Assembly: GCA_029379385.1 (NCBI GenBank)
Contig: CM055613.1
Location: 25,579,652-25,643,651 of the forward strand
Reading direction: 5' to 3'
Source of the DNA: Quillaja saponaria
Lineage: Eukaryota > Streptophyta > Magnoliopsida > Fabales > Quillajaceae
Length of the DNA stretch: 64,000 nucleotides
Positions within the stretch are counted from its first letter, which is position 1; every line of letters begins with the position of its first letter. Made by a program: the position numbers and the translations under genes. This document shows, in pieces, positions 60,270-64,000 of the stretch. The notes below the pieces were generated by a model, which saw only the letters and a program-made list of their open reading frames with translations, was not told where the DNA came from and searched no databases.

Positions 60270-61160
60270 TATTCAGTTCTTCTCCTTGCATGTTAACTAG
60301 CCGATAAGCATCACCTGGAATAACTTGGCTAATAATGAAAGGTCATTCCTCATTTGGCGACCATTTACTGAACTTAGGGTCTTTAGTTCCAATTGGTAAA
60401 ATAGTTTTTCAAACAAGGTCCCTTTCTATAAACCTCTTTACCTTAATATGCTTATTATAGTTCTTGGCCACCTTAGCTTTGTTGAGCTGAATACTATCAA
60501 GTGCCATTAGCCAATCTTCATTAGCTAAATCTAACTCCATAAATAAGGCTTGCAAATACTCCCTAAGCTCCAAGTTGTTTTTCTTTACCACCCTTAAAGA
60601 CTTAACTGTAATCTCCAAAGGTAACACACTGTCTTGACCATATATTAGCCAGTATGGAGTTAAACTAGCTGCAGTACACTTAGCATTTCTGTATACCTAC
60701 AAAATTTTTATAATACTTTATGTCATTTTCTAGGCTTGTCTTTCAAAGATCTCTTGATCATGTCAATTCGGTTAGTAGCCTCTACTTGCTTATTAGCTTT
60801 AGCATAATATGGAGTTGAGTGAACTATCTTAATGCCAAACTATTGTGCAAAGGCCACCACCTTATCTCTAGTGAAAACTATACCTGGATCAGCTGTTATC
60901 TTTTGGAAAATACCAAATCAATGAATAATTTGATTTTTAATGAAGCTAATCACATCATCTTGTGTTACATTCACCATCGGTTGAGCCTCTACCTATTTGG
61001 TGAAATAATCTGTTGCTACAATAAAAAAGGAATGCTTCTTAGATGAAGGAGGATATATCTTATCAATCAAATCCATAGCCCAACCCTTGAAAGGCCATGG
61101 CTTGACAATAGGATGGAGTTCCTAAACTGGCATTCTTTGGATTGAACCATGTAGTTGGAA
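60270..61160 (-). pseudogene. Integrase of the Tat-type element
   Basis: The minus-strand core starts near 61090 (WPFKGWAMDLIDKIYPP) and continues TDYFTK then stop. It has ITADPGIVFTRDKV near 60880 and NKQVEATNRIDMIKRSLKD near 60750-60790. All three D-D-E catalytic positions appear retained. The C-terminal part includes the 72-codon frame 60409-60627 (NYNKHIKVKRFIERDLV) and QVIPGDAYRLVNMQGEELN near 60270-60330. Stops near 61000, 60930, 60830 and 60400 inactivate it. No chromodomain follows, as expected for the Tat lineage. Confidence 0.75.
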
Positions 61161-61439
61161 TGCCTCGCACCCTTTAACATACTTATAGCAATTGGAAGTA
61201 ATGGTTGGCTAATAATATCCATGCCTATGGATTAACTATCACATCTTAGGCCCAGATTTATGTGTTCTATAAACTCTCTCATGAACCTCTCCCATGACCT
61301 TCAAAGCTTTACCTTTTCCAAGCATTTCAACAACAAACATTAATGTCTTCTTTTGAATAATTCATCATCTACCAGGACATATCTTAAGGCCTTTTGTTTG
61401 AGCTTAAACTCCATAGGATTGGATGGATCCTTTAAATAG

Positions 61440-61930
61440 CTTATCAACTCAGCTCTCTAATCATCGTTTGTTGTTTGTTGATTGATTGTTGTAATGCTAG
61501 GCAAATGAAAGACGACATCTTCAAAATCACTTTTGAACCCTGAAGCATATTGAGCTAGATTATTGGCATCTTCATTTCCTCCTCTGGGTATGTGCATTAT
61601 AACTACATCGATAAACTGCTTGAGTAAAGTGTTAGCCATTTCATAGTAGCTTAGTAAATTTGAATTATTACATTTGTACTCCCCAATCAGCTGCCTAATT
61701 ACTAGCTGAGAATCCCCCTAGATTTGGACAAATTGAGCTTTTATAGAAATCAACAAATGCAACCCAAGAATTAAAGCTTCATATTCAGCTTGATTGTTAG
61801 AATAGTCTAGCTACAGCTGAAACATGAACTTGCTAACTTTTCCAGTAGGACTGACAATAACAACTTAAGCACCAAAGCCTTTCTGAGTCCTAGACCCATC
61901 AAATGACAAGATCAAGGCTTCAACTGAACA
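61440..61930 (-). pseudogene. Second (archaeal-type) RNase H of the Tat-type element
   Basis: The minus strand reads LSFDGSRTQKGFGA (about 61860-61910), NNQAEYEALILGLHLL (about 61755-61800), GDSQLVIRQLIGEY and, in the open frame 61457-61639, MHIPRGGNEDANNLAQYASG. The Asp, Glu and Asp of the catalytic core are all recognisable. An additional RNase H downstream of the retroviral one is characteristic of Tat elements. Stops near 61850 and 61725 interrupt it. Confidence 0.75.
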
Positions 61931-61949
61931 TAATTGTGTGCCTCGGCTA

Positions 61950-63290
61950 ATAGATCCCACACCTCTACACAGGGATATTGAGCTAAGAAATTAGCCAAAG
62001 CCTATCCCATAACTACTTTTAGCAAGGTGTATTTCAAAGTAAAAGCATTTAACTTAATAGCCCATTTTATTAGCCTTCCTTGCAAAACAAGCATATTGAG
62101 CAAATACTTCACTATGTTAATCTTGCACATGACCAACACCTCTTTAAGCAAGAGATAATACTCTAACTTGATACAAGCATGGTATAAGGAAAGACATAAC
62201 TTTTCAATAAGATAATATCTGTATTTTGCATCATTTAATAGCCTACTTAATTAATAGATAGCTATTTTAGTCCCATCATCGACATCTTGTGCAAGTAGGC
62301 AGCTAATGGATTCTTCAGCAGTTGAGATATAGAGCATCAAAGGTATACTTGGTAATAGAGGCACTAGAACTGGCAGATTAGCTAAGCTCTGCTTGATTTG
62401 CTCAAGCATTAATTACTATTCTTCTTCCTAGATGAAATCTTCCGCTCCCTTTAACTTCAAGAAAGATGAAAAAGCTTTCATTTTACTAGTTGAATTGGTA
62501 ATAAATCTTCTCAAAAAGTTGATTTTTCCAATTAAGCTCTGCAATTCCTTCTTGCTTTGTGGTGGTCTTGCTTCCATAACTGCTTTAGTTTTTTCTTGTC
62601 AATCTAGATCCCTTACTGATGTAGGAGGAAGCCAAGGAAATTACCAGTTGAGATCCAAAAGTGCATTTAGCTAGATTCATCTTTAAGTTATAGAATCTCA
62701 TTCTTTTGAAGGCTTGCTTCAAATCGGCTACATGATGATTAACCTCTTACGACTTTACCACCATATCATTTATATCAATATCCATGCTATGACCAATTAA
62801 GTCATGAAAAATGGTATTCATCGCCCGTTAGTATGTTGCCCCTGCTTTTTTTAAGCCGAATGGCATGACAAGCCACTTAAAAATTCCTAGCGCACCGGGA
62901 CAATAAAATGTAGTCTTGTAAATGTCTTATTCAGTTACAAATATCTAGCTATATCCTGAATATCCATCATGAAGGTGAGAATCCAATGGTTGTAGGCTAC
63001 ATCTACCCGCATATCATATTCGACATAACATATTCATCCTTAGAGGTAGCCAAATTCAAGTTTCTAAAATCTATACAAATCCTAACTTGGCCACTCTTCT
63101 TTATAATAGGTACTAAATTAGATAGTAATTCCACAAAACTAGCAGTGTGTATCAATCCAGCTTTCAAAAGTCTCTCAATTTCCTCTTTGATCTTAAGCAT
63201 CAACTCAGGATTGAACATTCTAGCTAGCTGTTTATGAGGCATGAAATCTTCTTTTATTGGTAATCGATGCTCAACCAATTACCTAGATAA
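61950..63290 (-). pseudogene. RT and first RNase H region of the Tat-type element
   Basis: The minus-strand RT begins in the 91-codon frame 63003-63278 (VEHRLPIKEDFMPHKQLAR, KIKEEIERLLKAGLIHTAS, VRICIDFRNLNLATSKDEY). It continues with WLVMPFGLKKAGATY near 62840-62890. The Y-I-D-D motif reads D-I-N-D, with AAT codon at 62768-62770, so one catalytic aspartate is lost. The connection/RNase H part includes KLCLSLYHACIKLEYYLL near 62150-62200. Stops and frameshifts are frequent. Confidence 0.78.
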
Positions 63291-64000
63291 TCCTGGAATT
63301 TTATGGTACTCCTAGGCAAAATAATTTATACTGCTTGATGAGCTAGGTCAGCCAATGCCTATTGGATTCAGCTAATAGGCTGCTAACCTTGGTTATTCTT
63401 GGTTCTTCTTCAGTACCCAAGTTGACATTAATCAAAAGATCTTGAGCTTTAAAGCAAGGCTTTTCTTTTATGAATGGAGCCCGCAATTCTTCCTTTTGTT
63501 GCATTTGATTTGTGAGCTAATTATGCTCCTTATCATGTTGGCTCAATGTACTAGGGGTTTATTCCCTATTCCTGGTTTCGACGAAGAACATAAAAACCGT
63601 TGCAGGATATCCTCAACTATTTTAAGGTTCTGATCCATTAAAGCTTTGTAAGAGAAGCCATGATTTGGCCTCAACTGTTGATTGAGTATTTATCTGGAAA
63701 CCCTAAGCCATGAAGTTACAAGATTCCAAAGACCTTTCTTCATAATTACTTGGCAGTTTAACTGTCTCTACTCGTGGTGAGTAGAAAATAGCCTCTGCCA
63801 TTTTAATATTAGTCGTAAAAAGATTCTAATCAGCTGACACCACTTCTATCTTGTCACCTTCCAAAACATTAACCCCTGGTACAACGTAGAAAAAACATAT
63901 TGATTGTAATGAATCTAATATCTGCCTTACAAAACAGAGTAAGTGGGTTTGGCATCTGCCACAAAGAATGCTAAACTTATGGTCTTGCTCCTAACAGTGA
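63291..64000 (-). pseudogene. Protease end and linker of the Tat-type element
   Basis: The minus strand from 64000 reads FFVADAKPTYSVL, a stop, GRY, a stop, IHYNQYVFSTLYQGL, which resembles the LLGRDWIH-type end of Tat/Ogre proteases. The stretch to 63290 would be the protease-RT linker; no other motif was found in it. Gag and the protease active site must lie beyond the window. Confidence 0.55.

Larger units (their letters stand above)
56350..64000 (-). mobile_element. Tat-lineage Ty3/gypsy element, 5' end outside window
   Basis: A minus-strand element entering from the right: end of protease (63640-64000), RT (62400-63290), a first RNase H / connection region (61950-62400), a second archaeal-type RNase H (61440-61930), and integrase (60270-61160). 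An antisense coiled-coil ORF follows (59470-60126 plus strand), then a polypurine tract and LTR (about 56350-57304). The second RNase H and the antisense ORF between pol and the 3' LTR are hallmarks of the Tat (Ogre/Retand/Grande) lineage. Many stops are present. An LTR fragment of the solo-LTR A family is embedded near 57966-58440. Confidence 0.75.

Overview
The window looks like transposon-rich DNA from a plant nuclear genome, probably a dicot. It is AT-rich, is built mostly from nested plant-type LTR retrotransposons and CACTA/hAT/Mutator-like DNA transposons, and holds one convincing host gene, an ERF062-like AP2/ERF transcription factor at 34009-35266. The species cannot be named from the sequence. 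I see no tRNA, rRNA or CRISPR, and nothing bacterial.

Left part (1-25182) is a three-level nest. A minisatellite array with a unit of about 165 bp (1-1172, resuming at 24061-25182) was split by a minus-strand Ty3/gypsy element, here called C (1173-24060, LTRs about 3.1 kb, tRNA-Met-type primer binding site). The protease gene of C was then split by a 3.5-kb solo LTR, called A (7492-19566), flanked by a perfect 5-bp duplication. A was in turn split by a plus-strand chromodomain-bearing Ty3/gypsy element, called B (10500-19087). A tiny TRIM-like relic sits in the left array (257-569). All gag-pol copies are broken by stops and catalytic-residue losses.

Middle part: 25183-27712 has no recognised gene. 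27713-32799 is a non-autonomous CACTA element with a TAT target duplication, En/Spm Transposase_24-like gene fragments and its own array of the same 165-bp family. 32800-35266 holds the ERF gene and its upstream region. 36247-41460 is a copia-like relic interrupted by a 2.8-kb solo LTR (36844-39630, duplication CCATT) and by a hAT-type element (40268-41299, duplication ATCAACAC).

Right part: two more CACTA relatives lie tail to tail (42526-51446 plus, 51699 to about 55490 minus). Their 165-bp arrays therefore form a large inverted repeat. The first carries a Mutator-like element with long terminal inverted repeats (44869-45967). From about 56350 to the window end is a decayed minus-strand Tat-lineage Ty3/gypsy element. 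It has RT, two RNase H domains, integrase and an antisense coiled-coil ORF, and its gag end lies outside the window.

The elements do not form a pathway. What links them is insertion order and the shared minisatellite. Boundaries were read by eye; those with target-site duplications are the firmest.
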